In this document: positions 8,924 to 16,740 of the stretch, piece by piece | Position numbering within the stretch: position 1 is the stretch's first letter | Layout of the letters: the number at the start of each line of letters is the position of its first letter | Assembly: GCA_963791295.1 (NCBI GenBank) | Contig: CAWBRY010000001.1 | Location: 1,302,001-1,366,000, forward strand | Direction: 5' to 3' | DNA length: 64,000 bases | Source of the DNA: CAWBRY01 sp963791295 | GTDB lineage: Bacteria > Bacteroidota > Bacteroidia > Chitinophagales > Chitinophagaceae | Notes under the pieces: model-generated | What the model saw: the letters and a program-made list of their open reading frames with translations, nothing else | What the model was told of the DNA's origin: nothing | Databases searched by the model: none | Made by a program: the position numbers and the translations under genes

Positions 8924-10243
8924 TTACTTTTTTTGCGTCATTAGAATCAATACATAAAATGGGACACCCGCCATTAAAAGTATAAATCCCCAATACACTA
9001 TTTCCTGGCCGGAGCCGGCTACAGCCCAAAGTGAAAATAAGAATGCCAGCGACGCCAATAAAATAGATTTCCACGCGGAGGAGGGGAGGGCAGTACCCCG
9101 ATTTTTTAATTTTATGATAATATAAGCGGCTGCGGAAAAGAGGTAGGGTACTAAAACAGTCAGGGTAGACAATAAAATCAGGAATTTGAATTGTTCAACC
9201 AGTCCCCGCGTATAATTCATTGACATGAGTATGGACACCAGGATGCTCCCAATGATAATTCCGCGAGCAGGAACAGCCTTCTTGTTCAATTTACTGAAAA
9301 CGGTTGGGAATAATTTGTCTTTGGCAATAGCATAGGGTATTTGTCCCTGGACAAGAATCCACCCGTTTAATGCTCCAAAGGCGGCAATGGCTACACCCGC
9401 ACTCACCCAATAGCGAGCAGCATTACCGCCGATTATAGCGGCTGCATCGGCAAATGGCGTAACTGAATTCTTAAGTTCACTTGGGTGTATCATTCCCATT
9501 GCGCTCATGCTGCTGAATATATAAATGACCGTTGCGATCAAGGTTCCTATCATGGTGGCTTTTGCAATTGTCTTTTCCGGCCGAGCCACACTACCCGATG
9601 GAATGGTAGCACACTCGAGTCCCAGGAATGCAAAGAATGTGAATGTAGCGGTGGTTGTAATAGCGGAAAAGTTCGAAGTACCACTTGAATTGAAGGGAAC
9701 AAAATTTTCAAAGTGGATAAAAAATAAACCACCGAATGCGACTAATAGCAAAGGAAGGATTTTCAAGATCGTAGTGACCAATTGCATTTTACCGGAGGTT
9801 ACAATGCCCAGGGTATTTATCCAGGTAAGGAACCAAATGGCGGATAATCCGGTGGTGATAGCAAGCACTGGACTGGTGGCGAGTGAAGGGAAAAAAGTGC
9901 TCAGGGCGCTAACCAAAGAAACCGAGATGGCCGCATTCGTACACCAAATGGAGATCCAATAGCCCCAGGCGACAAGGAAACCCGCAAAGTCGCCAAAGCC
10001 AGCTCGCGAATAAGCATAAGGCCCGCCATCGGCTTTCGGCATTAGCTTACTTAAATTACTGTAAACCTTTGCGAGCAAGAAGGCGCCGATGGCTGAAAAA
10101 AGCCAGCCGAACAAACTAATCCCACCGAAGGCTGCCAGGGCTGAAGGCATAAGGAAGACGCCCGAACCAATCATATTTCCCACAACCAGGGAAGTGCTTG
10201 TCCAAAGACCTAACTTATTTTTCGACGACGAAGGATCGGCCAT
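8924..10243 (-). CDS. APC-superfamily amino-acid permease/antiporter
   Basis: A 439-aa polytopic membrane protein with about 12 hydrophobic segments. The first helix carries VVGNMIGSGVFLMPSALAAF, with the GSG substrate-backbone motif of the APC superfamily. The kinked sixth helix region reads FTFFAFLGLECATIPSG. It resembles the basic amino-acid/polyamine antiporter group (ArcD2/AdiC/PotE type). The adjacent pentein enzyme suggests a guanidino amino acid exchanged for its product. ATG 10243; transcribed leftward and probably starts the two-gene operon. Confidence 0.85.
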   Translation of the reverse strand: MADPSSSKNKLGLWTSTSLVVGNMIGSGVFLMPSALAAFGGISLFGWLFSAIGAFLLAKVYSNLSKLMPKADGGPYAYSRAGFGDFAGFLVAWGYWISIWCTNAAISVSLVSALSTFFPSLATSPVLAITTGLSAIWFLTWINTLGIVTSGKMQLVTTILKILPLLLVAFGGLFFIHFENFVPFNSSGTSNFSAITTTATFTFFAFLGLECATIPSGSVARPEKTIAKATMIGTLIATVIYIFSSMSAMGMIHPSELKNSVTPFADAAAIIGGNAARYWVSAGVAIAAFGALNGWILVQGQIPYAIAKDKLFPTVFSKLNKKAVPARGIIIGSILVSILMSMNYTRGLVEQFKFLILLSTLTVLVPYLFSAAAYIIIKLKNRGTALPSSAWKSILLASLAFLFSLWAVAGSGQEIVYWGFILLMAGVPFYVLILMTQKK

Positions 10244-10371
10244 TAATTATTGAGTAAATAAAATGATTAGGGAAGATACAATATAAAATTTACCATGATC
10301 ATTTCCCCTTAATTCAAAAAAAATGATTTATTCTCCCTGATTGGTTAAATGATTCATCAAATTCGCTTTCG

Positions 10372-10379
10372 TATTTTTG
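10372..10379 (+). promoter_or_regulatory. -7 promoter box (TATTTTTG) before the AraC gene
   Basis: Match to TAnnTTTG, 34 nt before the AraC start codon, in the 170-nt divergent gap between the permease and the regulator. No clear -33 element was seen. Confidence 0.5.
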
Positions 10380-10413
10380 AAACCAGTAATGATCCATTCG
10401 TTCGAATAAGCCG

Positions 10414-11385
10414 ATGAATATTGAACTAACACTATCCAATAATGGGCCTCTGGAATTCAGTCCAGGGTTGCCTTCCAACTATACGGGTCCATTTCTTCCA
10501 GGAGCCGTGGCAGTTTATGCAAAGTCCAATAGCGCGCTTGTTGTCTTGCAGGAATTGGCCGGCGAACATTATTCCATCCGGGTGAGTGCAGGCAGATTTT
10601 TAAAACGAGTGAATGCACTTGGGTTCATTCGATTGCAGGGACTCTATAGTTATTTCATGTTAAAAAACGGAATTCGGAAAGAAGTGGGGACGATGGGCAA
10701 GCTACACGTGCGGGAAGGCCAGTACACCTGTTTTTTCACTGGCCCCACCGATTGCAAAGGGCGGTTTGAAAAGACTACGGAGTTCAGGGCCTTGGATGTT
10801 TTTTACTCTCCGAAACTATTGCTGGAACTGGTTCCTTTCTTCCCTGAGTTAAAAGGAATATTAGATTCATCGGTTTCACTCACGCTACCGGGTAAGGTAT
10901 TTTGGGCGTTGCCTTCGATGAAGGAGATCACTAATCAGATACTGAACTGTCCTTATGATGAAGACACGCGCCGATTTTATTTTGATCTTAAGGTCAGGGA
11001 GTTGTTGTATCAAATGCTTCAAAATGCCTACAGGAAAGATTCGGTGGAGCATTTGTTTACTCCTTGGGAGGTAGCAAAGATACATGAGGCAAGGACTATA
11101 TTGGAAGGCTATATATCAAAGAAGCCACCTTCGATACAGGTATTATCCAGGCAGGTCGCCTTGAATAAATTTAAATTAAAGCTGGGCTTCCGCCAGTATT
11201 TTAAGACGGGAATTTTTGAATGGCTGCTGGAGCAAAGGATGCAGCATGCAAAACATCTTGTGTTGACGACCAACCGGCCGATGAAGGAGATCTGTAAATC
11301 GGTGGGTTATCCTCGCACCACGAACTTCATCACTGCCTTTCGCCGGCGGTTTGGCATGACGCCGGGGTCACTTCGGAGAAAATAA
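10414..11385 (+). CDS. AraC-family transcriptional regulator
   Basis: A 323-aa protein with a sensor-like N-terminal domain of about 210 aa and a C-terminal AraC DNA-binding domain of about 100 aa. The two helix-turn-helix units are visible: PSIQVLSRQVALNKFKLKLG then FRQYFKTGIFEWLLEQRM, followed by NRPMKEICKSVGYPRTTNF and ITAFRRRFGMTPGSLRRK. It is intact, and 94 nt separate it from the MauE-like gene. That gap holds a 21-bp-spaced direct repeat which is the obvious candidate binding site, so it probably regulates the Cys-rich peptide block downstream. Confidence 0.9.
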   Translation: MNIELTLSNNGPLEFSPGLPSNYTGPFLPGAVAVYAKSNSALVVLQELAGEHYSIRVSAGRFLKRVNALGFIRLQGLYSYFMLKNGIRKEVGTMGKLHVREGQYTCFFTGPTDCKGRFEKTTEFRALDVFYSPKLLLELVPFFPELKGILDSSVSLTLPGKVFWALPSMKEITNQILNCPYDEDTRRFYFDLKVRELLYQMLQNAYRKDSVEHLFTPWEVAKIHEARTILEGYISKKPPSIQVLSRQVALNKFKLKLGFRQYFKTGIFEWLLEQRMQHAKHLVLTTNRPMKEICKSVGYPRTTNFITAFRRRFGMTPGSLRRK

Positions 11386-11391
11386 TACTTT

Positions 11392-11425
11392 TCGCAAAAC
11401 TTTTAGGTCGTCTCGCAAAACATTT
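11392..11425 (+). promoter_or_regulatory. Direct repeat TCGCAAAAC, 21-bp period: candidate AraC-protein operator
   Basis: TCGCAAAACTTTT (11392-11404) is repeated as TCGCAAAACATTT (11413-11425), 12 of 13 bases identical, exactly 21 bp apart. Two helical turns is the spacing at which the two HTH units of adjacent AraC-family monomers bind one face of DNA. It lies between the AraC gene and the gene it probably controls. Confidence 0.5.
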
Positions 11426-11479
11426 CGTGAAAATCGAATGGATTCGGAGTTGAACTTTACCCCGCCTTAAAGAATTGTC

Positions 11480-11947
11480 ATGAGAAACTCCGGAATCAGA
11501 AACCTAGCCATCGATATCATTGCGGCGTTGCTGATCTTCCTTTTTATTTATGCCGCGGTGAGCAAGTTATTGGATTATCAAAAATTTCGCGTGCAGTTGG
11601 GCCAATCCCCGATGCTAACGGTATTCGCCGGGTGGGTAGCCTGGTTGATACCTGCGATCGAAATTATTCTAGCCGTGACGCTGGCGGTGCCGGCCTGGCG
11701 GCTGGTCGGACTTTATGGATCATTCAGCCTGATGACGATGTTTACTGCCTACATCATTGCGATCACGCAGTATAGTGAGTACGTGCCGTGTTCCTGTGGA
11801 GGGGTGTTGCAGCACATGAGCTGGGATCAGCATTTGATCTTCAACATTGGATTTGTCTTGCTCAGTCTGACAGCCATTATACTTTATCCGGTAAATAATA
11901 AACGAATTGTTGCAACAATGATGCCTCCGTATGGCCTGCGGGGGTGA
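11480..11947 (+). CDS. MauE/DoxX-like redox-associated membrane protein
   Basis: A 155-aa inner-membrane protein with four hydrophobic segments (about residues 9-28, 45-68, 75-95, 118-137). The pattern YAAVSKLLDYQKFRVQLGQS, then PAIEIILAV, then YVPCSCGGVL and MSWDQHLIFNIGF is that of MauE-like proteins. MauE helps form disulfides during methylamine dehydrogenase maturation and is related to the DoxX/VKOR-like four-helix group. The CSCGG cysteines are intact. In this family in Bacteroidota the protein sits beside small exported Cys-containing peptides, as here. A role in oxidising those peptides is inference. Confidence 0.8.
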   Translation: MRNSGIRNLAIDIIAALLIFLFIYAAVSKLLDYQKFRVQLGQSPMLTVFAGWVAWLIPAIEIILAVTLAVPAWRLVGLYGSFSLMTMFTAYIIAITQYSEYVPCSCGGVLQHMSWDQHLIFNIGFVLLSLTAIILYPVNNKRIVATMMPPYGLRG

Positions 11948-12037
11948 GCGTTTGCCCGTGTCGCTAATCACGGGTAAGGGGAAACTGAAAACCTTTAGAA
12001 AAGAGTAAGTAAAATTTTTATGATTAAATCTTTTATT

Positions 12038-12304
12038 ATGAAAAAGAACATTTTCAGCGCGATCATCTTTGTGATGGCATTGTCGGCAGCATTTGCGTTT
12101 ACGCCGTTGAAACCGGAAGCGAAAGGGAATTTTGCTACGCAGACGGTTTATTATAATAGCGGTGAAGCCAATCGAATTGTCCGAATTCGAAGACCTGTAG
12201 CAACATAAACAACTGGCACTAGTTGTGTAGCCAATGTGTCAACTTATTTTGATTCACAAGCAAGCACATGTACTGCCACATCTGCTTATAAATGGAAACC
12301 TTGA
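12038..12304 (+). CDS. Cys-rich exported peptide, DUF6520-like, copy 1, with two compensating frame changes
   Basis: An exported peptide of about 88 aa. The signal segment MKKNIFSAIIFVMALSAAFA begins at ATG 12038 (an in-frame ATG also exists at 12020). It then reads FATQTVYYNSG. The direct frame meets TAA at about 12206-12208, but reading about 12169-12205 in another frame gives CPNSKTCSNI, and the first frame resumes with GTSCVANVSTYFDSQAS, TCTATSAYKW and a stop at 12302-12304. Copy 2 shows the same CPNS...C and TYYDSQAS layout, so the gene is real and probably carries one lost and one gained base. Four cysteines after correction. Confidence 0.72.
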
Positions 12305-12344
12305 ACAAGAGGTTGATAGAATTTAATAAGTAATATACATCTAA

Positions 12345-12611
12345 ATGAAAAAGATCAAATTGCGCTGGCTCGTATTCGCGTTTGCAATTTTGACAGCTTT
12401 TCTTAGTAATTCGGCCGTCGGTAGAGAATCAAAAAGCACTGTAACACAAACAGTTTATTATAACATAGGTACTCAACTCGATTGCCCGAATTCAAGAGAG
12501 TGCAGCTGCGTAAACACAGGTTTTGTATGCGTGGCAGGCATTACGACTTATTATGATTCGCAAGCCAGTCCGTGCACAGCGGTTTCTACCTGCAAATGGC
12601 ATCGGTTGTAA
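12345..12611 (+). CDS. Cys-rich exported peptide, DUF6520-like, copy 2
   Basis: An 88-aa exported peptide and intact paralogue of the preceding gene. The signal peptide runs to about residue 26 (MKKIKLRWLVFAFAILTAFL). The mature part has TQTVYYNIGTQLDCPNSRECS, then CVNTGFVCVAG, TTYYDSQASPCTA and VSTCKWHRL: six cysteines in about 60 residues. Peptides of this kind occur as small families next to MauE-like genes in Bacteroidota; function is unknown. Disulfide-bonded secreted or periplasmic peptide is inference. A strong terminator follows directly. Confidence 0.8.
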   Translation: MKKIKLRWLVFAFAILTAFLSNSAVGRESKSTVTQTVYYNIGTQLDCPNSRECSCVNTGFVCVAGITTYYDSQASPCTAVSTCKWHRL

Positions 12612-12618
12612 TTCAGCA

Positions 12619-12652
12619 AAAAGAAGTTAGCACAATGCTAACTTCTTTTATT
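12619..12652 (+). terminator. Strong intrinsic terminator after the peptide genes
   Basis: Perfect 14-bp stem, AAAAGAAGTTAGCA (12619-12632) and TGCTAACTTCTTTT (12636-12649), with a CAA loop and T-rich tail. The A/T symmetry means it may work from both sides. It separates the peptide genes from the 351-aa gene. Confidence 0.85.
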
Positions 12653-12675
12653 TCTGGGAATGATCAAGATTGTCA

Positions 12676-13725
12676 ATGTATAAGAGAAGGACTTTATTGG
12701 TTGTAGTGAGCTTCATAATTGCAATTGCCACTGTTTTTCTGCTCCACGTTTATTCACGAAAAACAATCGGGGAAAAGAGCAGGTTTTTACGAATTTTCCC
12801 CTCTCATGTGGTTGCATCTCAAAGAGAAATCAATATCGGGTATAATTCTTATTATTTTTCTGGCACTTCATCCAACAATATTTATCTGGGAAATCTGACC
12901 GCTCCAATTATACTGAAAATAAATATAGAACAAGGTGATACGGAAATTATTAGGTTAAAGCTTCCTCCTATAATAACTGCATCCAGAGGTAATTTTCGGA
13001 TCACTGTAGATTCTCCGTATGTGTTTCTAAATGATCGTGTTACGACCCGTACCTATGTAGGGTTGATCGGCGACTCCTGCAAATATCTGGGAAGGCTGGA
13101 TAGTTTTCAGAGTCTGGAAATAATTCCTATTTCTACGTCAACTTTTGTTCTGCGAACTTACAGTAAGAGATATCAACAAAGTATGCTGCTAAAAGCAATA
13201 GTAGATAATTCGAAAGTAAAAAGGAAAACTTACTTATTGAAAAAACATTTAGAAGGTTTTTTTTCTACAGATGGGATATTAGAGTATGATCGGCAAAATA
13301 ATCGATTGGCATTTATTTACTACTATCGCAATCGATTTGCTATACTTGACACAAATTTGAATCTTTTATATGAACGAAGAACTTTGGACAAAACCGAGGT
13401 TCCAGATCTTCAGGTAAGTACGATTTATTCCGAAGAAATTTCCACTTTTTCTGCTCCTCCGTTGGTCGTGAACAAAAAGGCCTCCATTTTTGGTGACTAC
13501 TTGTTAATAAACTCAAACTTACCGGCTGACAACGAAAACATGAAGGTATTTGATGACTACTCGGTAATTGATGTGTATATGATAAGAGAAGATAAGTACA
13601 AAATGAGTTTTTATATTCCCAAATTAAATAGTGAAAAGTTATCAGATTTTAGATTTAGTAGCGGAATGCTATTTGCGCTTTATGATCGTTATCTGGCTAT
13701 TTATAAGATCGGCGTCATCCAATAA
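12676..13725 (+). CDS. Exported/anchored protein of unknown function, probable beta-propeller-like
   Basis: A 349-aa protein with an N-terminal signal anchor (about residues 6-25, TLLVVVSFIIAIATVFLLHV). The rest is a series of short beta-type stretches such as NNIYLGNLTAPIILKINIEQ, RFAILDTNLNLLYERR and MLFALYDRYLAIYKIG, resembling the TolB-like/6-bladed propeller proteins that Bacteroidota carry next to MauE-like and peptide genes. I cannot assign a domain with certainty. ATG 12676 is chosen over TTG 12670. It converges on the TlpA-like gene with 11 nt between stop codons. Confidence 0.6.
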   Translation: MYKRRTLLVVVSFIIAIATVFLLHVYSRKTIGEKSRFLRIFPSHVVASQREINIGYNSYYFSGTSSNNIYLGNLTAPIILKINIEQGDTEIIRLKLPPIITASRGNFRITVDSPYVFLNDRVTTRTYVGLIGDSCKYLGRLDSFQSLEIIPISTSTFVLRTYSKRYQQSMLLKAIVDNSKVKRKTYLLKKHLEGFFSTDGILEYDRQNNRLAFIYYYRNRFAILDTNLNLLYERRTLDKTEVPDLQVSTIYSEEISTFSAPPLVVNKKASIFGDYLLINSNLPADNENMKVFDDYSVIDVYMIREDKYKMSFYIPKLNSEKLSDFRFSSGMLFALYDRYLAIYKIGVIQ

Positions 13726-13736
13726 ATCATAAATGT

Positions 13737-15302
13737 TTAGTTGTCTTTAGATAAGGCTTGGATCTTTGATAAGATGGTTTTAGCATCATCTTGATTTGTG
13801 AATTCCGCGGCGATTTTGCCGTTTTGGTCGATCAGTAATATAAATGGAGAATAGTTAACCCCATAGTACTTGATAATGGGTATTTGCGAAAATGCCAAGA
13901 TTCCACTAGAAGGTGACTGTGCGCGCAAATTAATACTTCCTGGAGTTGTATACTTTCTACTGTAAACGGATTTCATCCAAGTTTCTTTAGATTGGTCAGT
14001 TGAAATACTGACAAATTTAATTGGCAATTCCGGAGGGATTTGGGGCAGGATTTCTGTAATCATTGTATTATTAAACATGAGACATCCGGAGCATCCAGTG
14101 GACCAGATATCCATTAGAACGATATTTCCTTTGAAGTTCTCCAGACTAACAATTTTTCCGGTCGTATCGGGAAGCTTAAAATTAAATGCTTTGTCTCCTT
14201 CAGCCGCCCTTGTTATTGCAGAGTTTTGAATAGCATTTTTTAACAAAGGTGATTTAATTGTCTGAAGGGCATCGTTGATAAACCTTTTTCTTAGTGACCC
14301 CATTGAAATTAACCCGAGGTTTTGATTTGTATTTATGAGCATTTCTGTCAAAAGGCGCTCCCTTAGTATACCTTTGTATTTTTGCTTTATTTGATAGTAT
14401 AGATCGGAAAAGGATAAAATGACATCGATATAACTAACTCGCTTCTTGAATGAAAGCTCTAGCACCTCCTTATAATACACTGCGGCTATAAGTTGTGGAG
14501 AATAGGGAATAATTAGTGACTTGACTTTGATGGGCGAAGTTTTGTGCTTTTCCAGCAGCTCAATATGACTTTGGAGATTTTCAGAAGTGTCAAGAATAAG
14601 TATAATCCGCAGTAAGTCAATTAATGTCCTATCATAAGAACTATAAAATTCACCTGCCACATCAGCTTTCATGATTTCGTAGGTGGCGACACTTAAGTCT
14701 TTCTTATTTGAATTCAGCAAATTTTGTTGCCTTTGATAAAATTTAAGTTTCTCAGATCCTATGCTCGCCCAATAATTGATAATTGAAGGGGCTGACTTTG
14801 TGTCCGCGGCTTTCCGAGTTTTCGTTACCGAATCTTCATATTCTTTAGATTCGGACTTAAATTTCCGATTTGCGAAAATCAAAGATGATCTGCAGTTATA
14901 TTTGCTGGATCCCGGCCCGCTAGTTTTTACGTCGGTTATCCATTTATTCCTTACCTCAATTTGCATACTTAATTTGTCATTCCTTTCCACTACATATTCG
15001 TCTACAATATCATTGTCTTGGTTGTTGGTACTGTCGAAGTAGACGGAAAGCTGACCAATCTTTCCGATGTTCTTAACTGGAATATTTAGTTTGAACCGCC
15101 CTTCATATACTTTTACTAAAGTATCATATCGATGTAATATATCCATTTGAGTAACGCATTGGTCATAGTAATAGAGGCTCACTGCATGGACCGTGCTTAC
15201 CTCACCTTCTATCTTTCCATCAATTGTTACGTATTTAGACTGACCTCTTGACAAATTGCAAATAAGAAGGGCTACAACAATAAATACCAGGCGCGAATTC
15301 AT
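13737..15302 (-). CDS. TlpA-like thiol-disulfide protein with long N-terminal domain
   Basis: A 521-aa exported protein: signal peptide (residues 1-20, VFIVVALLICNLSRGQ), a large N-terminal region of about 340 aa of the DUF4369-like/unknown type seen in Bacteroidota TlpA proteins, and a C-terminal thioredoxin fold (about residues 370-521). It has NFKLPDTTGKIVSLENFKGN, then the redox site DIWSTGCSGCLMFNN, and later the cis-proline region VNYSPFILLIDQNGKI. The site is W-S-T-G-C-S-G-C, a C-x-x-C displaced two residues compared with the usual WCxxC reading. It is the last gene of the sigma/FecR/SusC/SusD operon, 41 nt after SusD. Confidence 0.85.
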   Translation of the reverse strand: MNSRLVFIVVALLICNLSRGQSKYVTIDGKIEGEVSTVHAVSLYYYDQCVTQMDILHRYDTLVKVYEGRFKLNIPVKNIGKIGQLSVYFDSTNNQDNDIVDEYVVERNDKLSMQIEVRNKWITDVKTSGPGSSKYNCRSSLIFANRKFKSESKEYEDSVTKTRKAADTKSAPSIINYWASIGSEKLKFYQRQQNLLNSNKKDLSVATYEIMKADVAGEFYSSYDRTLIDLLRIILILDTSENLQSHIELLEKHKTSPIKVKSLIIPYSPQLIAAVYYKEVLELSFKKRVSYIDVILSFSDLYYQIKQKYKGILRERLLTEMLINTNQNLGLISMGSLRKRFINDALQTIKSPLLKNAIQNSAITRAAEGDKAFNFKLPDTTGKIVSLENFKGNIVLMDIWSTGCSGCLMFNNTMITEILPQIPPELPIKFVSISTDQSKETWMKSVYSRKYTTPGSINLRAQSPSSGILAFSQIPIIKYYGVNYSPFILLIDQNGKIAAEFTNQDDAKTILSKIQALSKDN

Positions 15303-15343
15303 AGTTCTAATTTTGTGTTTACAGATGAATACGTTAGGAATTC

Positions 15344-16703
15344 TTAGTAACCCGCATTTTGAGTAATGTGCGGATTGTTTTGGATCTCTTGCGATGGAAT
15401 GGGAAATAGAATGTCTGAGGGCTCCCAGGATGTTTTTAGTGGGGCGAGAATAGAGTCCGCTGTTTCGGTTCTTTTCATATCAAGCCAACGATGTCCCCAT
15501 TCTCCAAATAGTTCGTGCTGGCGTTCATCTAGGATTGCCATGAGCATACTATTTTCATCATTCGCCGCAGTTGGACTAAGTCCTGCTCTTGAGCGAATCA
15601 TGTTTAGATCCTCTTGTGCTCCAACAATGTTATTTTGATGAACTCGAGCTTCGGCCCTGATGAGGTACTGTTCTGCAAGCCGCAAAATCATAGAATATTC
15701 ATCAAGACTTGCACCGGATTTGATTTTGTATTTATATGGAAAATAGTACGCGTTGACCCCATCCGAAAAGCTATCTATCCAATTCGACAACCTCTGATCT
15801 GTGTTTTCGAAGGAGCTAATCAAAGTTGTCGTTATACTCGATATGTTGGGTACGCTGGTTAGTATAAAATATCTGCCTTCATTTGTATTGTATCCGGGTT
15901 CATTAGGCATCAGCTGCCATATAGCTTCTGAACTGTTTTTTAGAAATATCGCATTTAGGTCCGAGATCAGGATAATAATTAGTATTATTAATTACGGAAT
16001 TGCTCTCTATCTCAGCATTGACCCAATCTCCTAAGTATAGAAAAGTGCGCGCCAGCATCGCTGTGGCTGTCCATTTATTTGGCCTAATCCTTTCATTATT
16101 TGAAAAAGAGTATGTCTGATAATAGCGCCTTTAGCATCCTCTAAATCGGCAATGATTTGTTGATAGACTTCAGATTTGGATGAACGCTATGCCTTTGAAT
16201 TAACTCGATAGTCTGTAGAGAGAATTAGAGGTACGTCCCCAAACAGGTTTATTAGATAAAAGTAAAAGAAGGCTCTTATAAATTTCGTTGCCCTATTAAT
16301 TCTTTTTTAATGTCGACTGAGAAAGTTGATGAATTCTCAATCCTTCCAATACCGCATTGCAAGAATAAATTACTGATAAGGTTCTCCCCACATATGTGCG
16401 ATGATTGCTCATTCGTTGGAATGATGGAATTTTCAAAAAACTGAATATCGTCCTGACTAGATGAATAATTAATTCGTCCGATAGTCCTGCCTGCGTCGAA
16501 AAATATTCGACTGCCCCGCTTGCAAATGCGAAGGTGAAAACCATTCTACTATATATTCCGTCTACCGCCGCCTTTGCAGAAGCATCGCTTGAAAATACTA
16601 TCGAACTAATTAATTCGGTAATTGGAGGATCAATTTCTACAAATTTCTTACAGGAATTGAGTGTCAATTGCAAAATTACTATGAAAAGGCAGCCCAATCT
16701 CAA
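15344..16703 (-). CDS. SusD/RagB-family lipoprotein, frameshifted
   Basis: Surface lipoprotein partner of the SusC gene just upstream. The N-terminal piece (16296-16703) has a lipobox (LTLNSCKKFVEIDPPITELI). The C-terminal piece (15344-15910) has the SusD signature EYSMILRLAEQYLIRAEARV, DLNMIRSRAGLSPTAAND, RQHELFGEWGHRWLDMKRTE and the terminal FPIPSQEIQNNPHITQNAGY. The middle (about 15910-16296) is broken by several frame changes. The total of about 1,360 nt matches an undamaged SusD. The start codon is uncertain: no ATG fits, and TTG at 16703 is the nearest. Confidence 0.85.
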
Positions 16704-16740
16704 AGAGTTAATGTATATATTTTTTGATTGTTTTCAAAAA

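Noticed and set aside
12619..12652. Hairpin as a riboswitch
   Set aside because: A simple perfect stem with a 3-nt loop and T-tail between two genes is a plain terminator.
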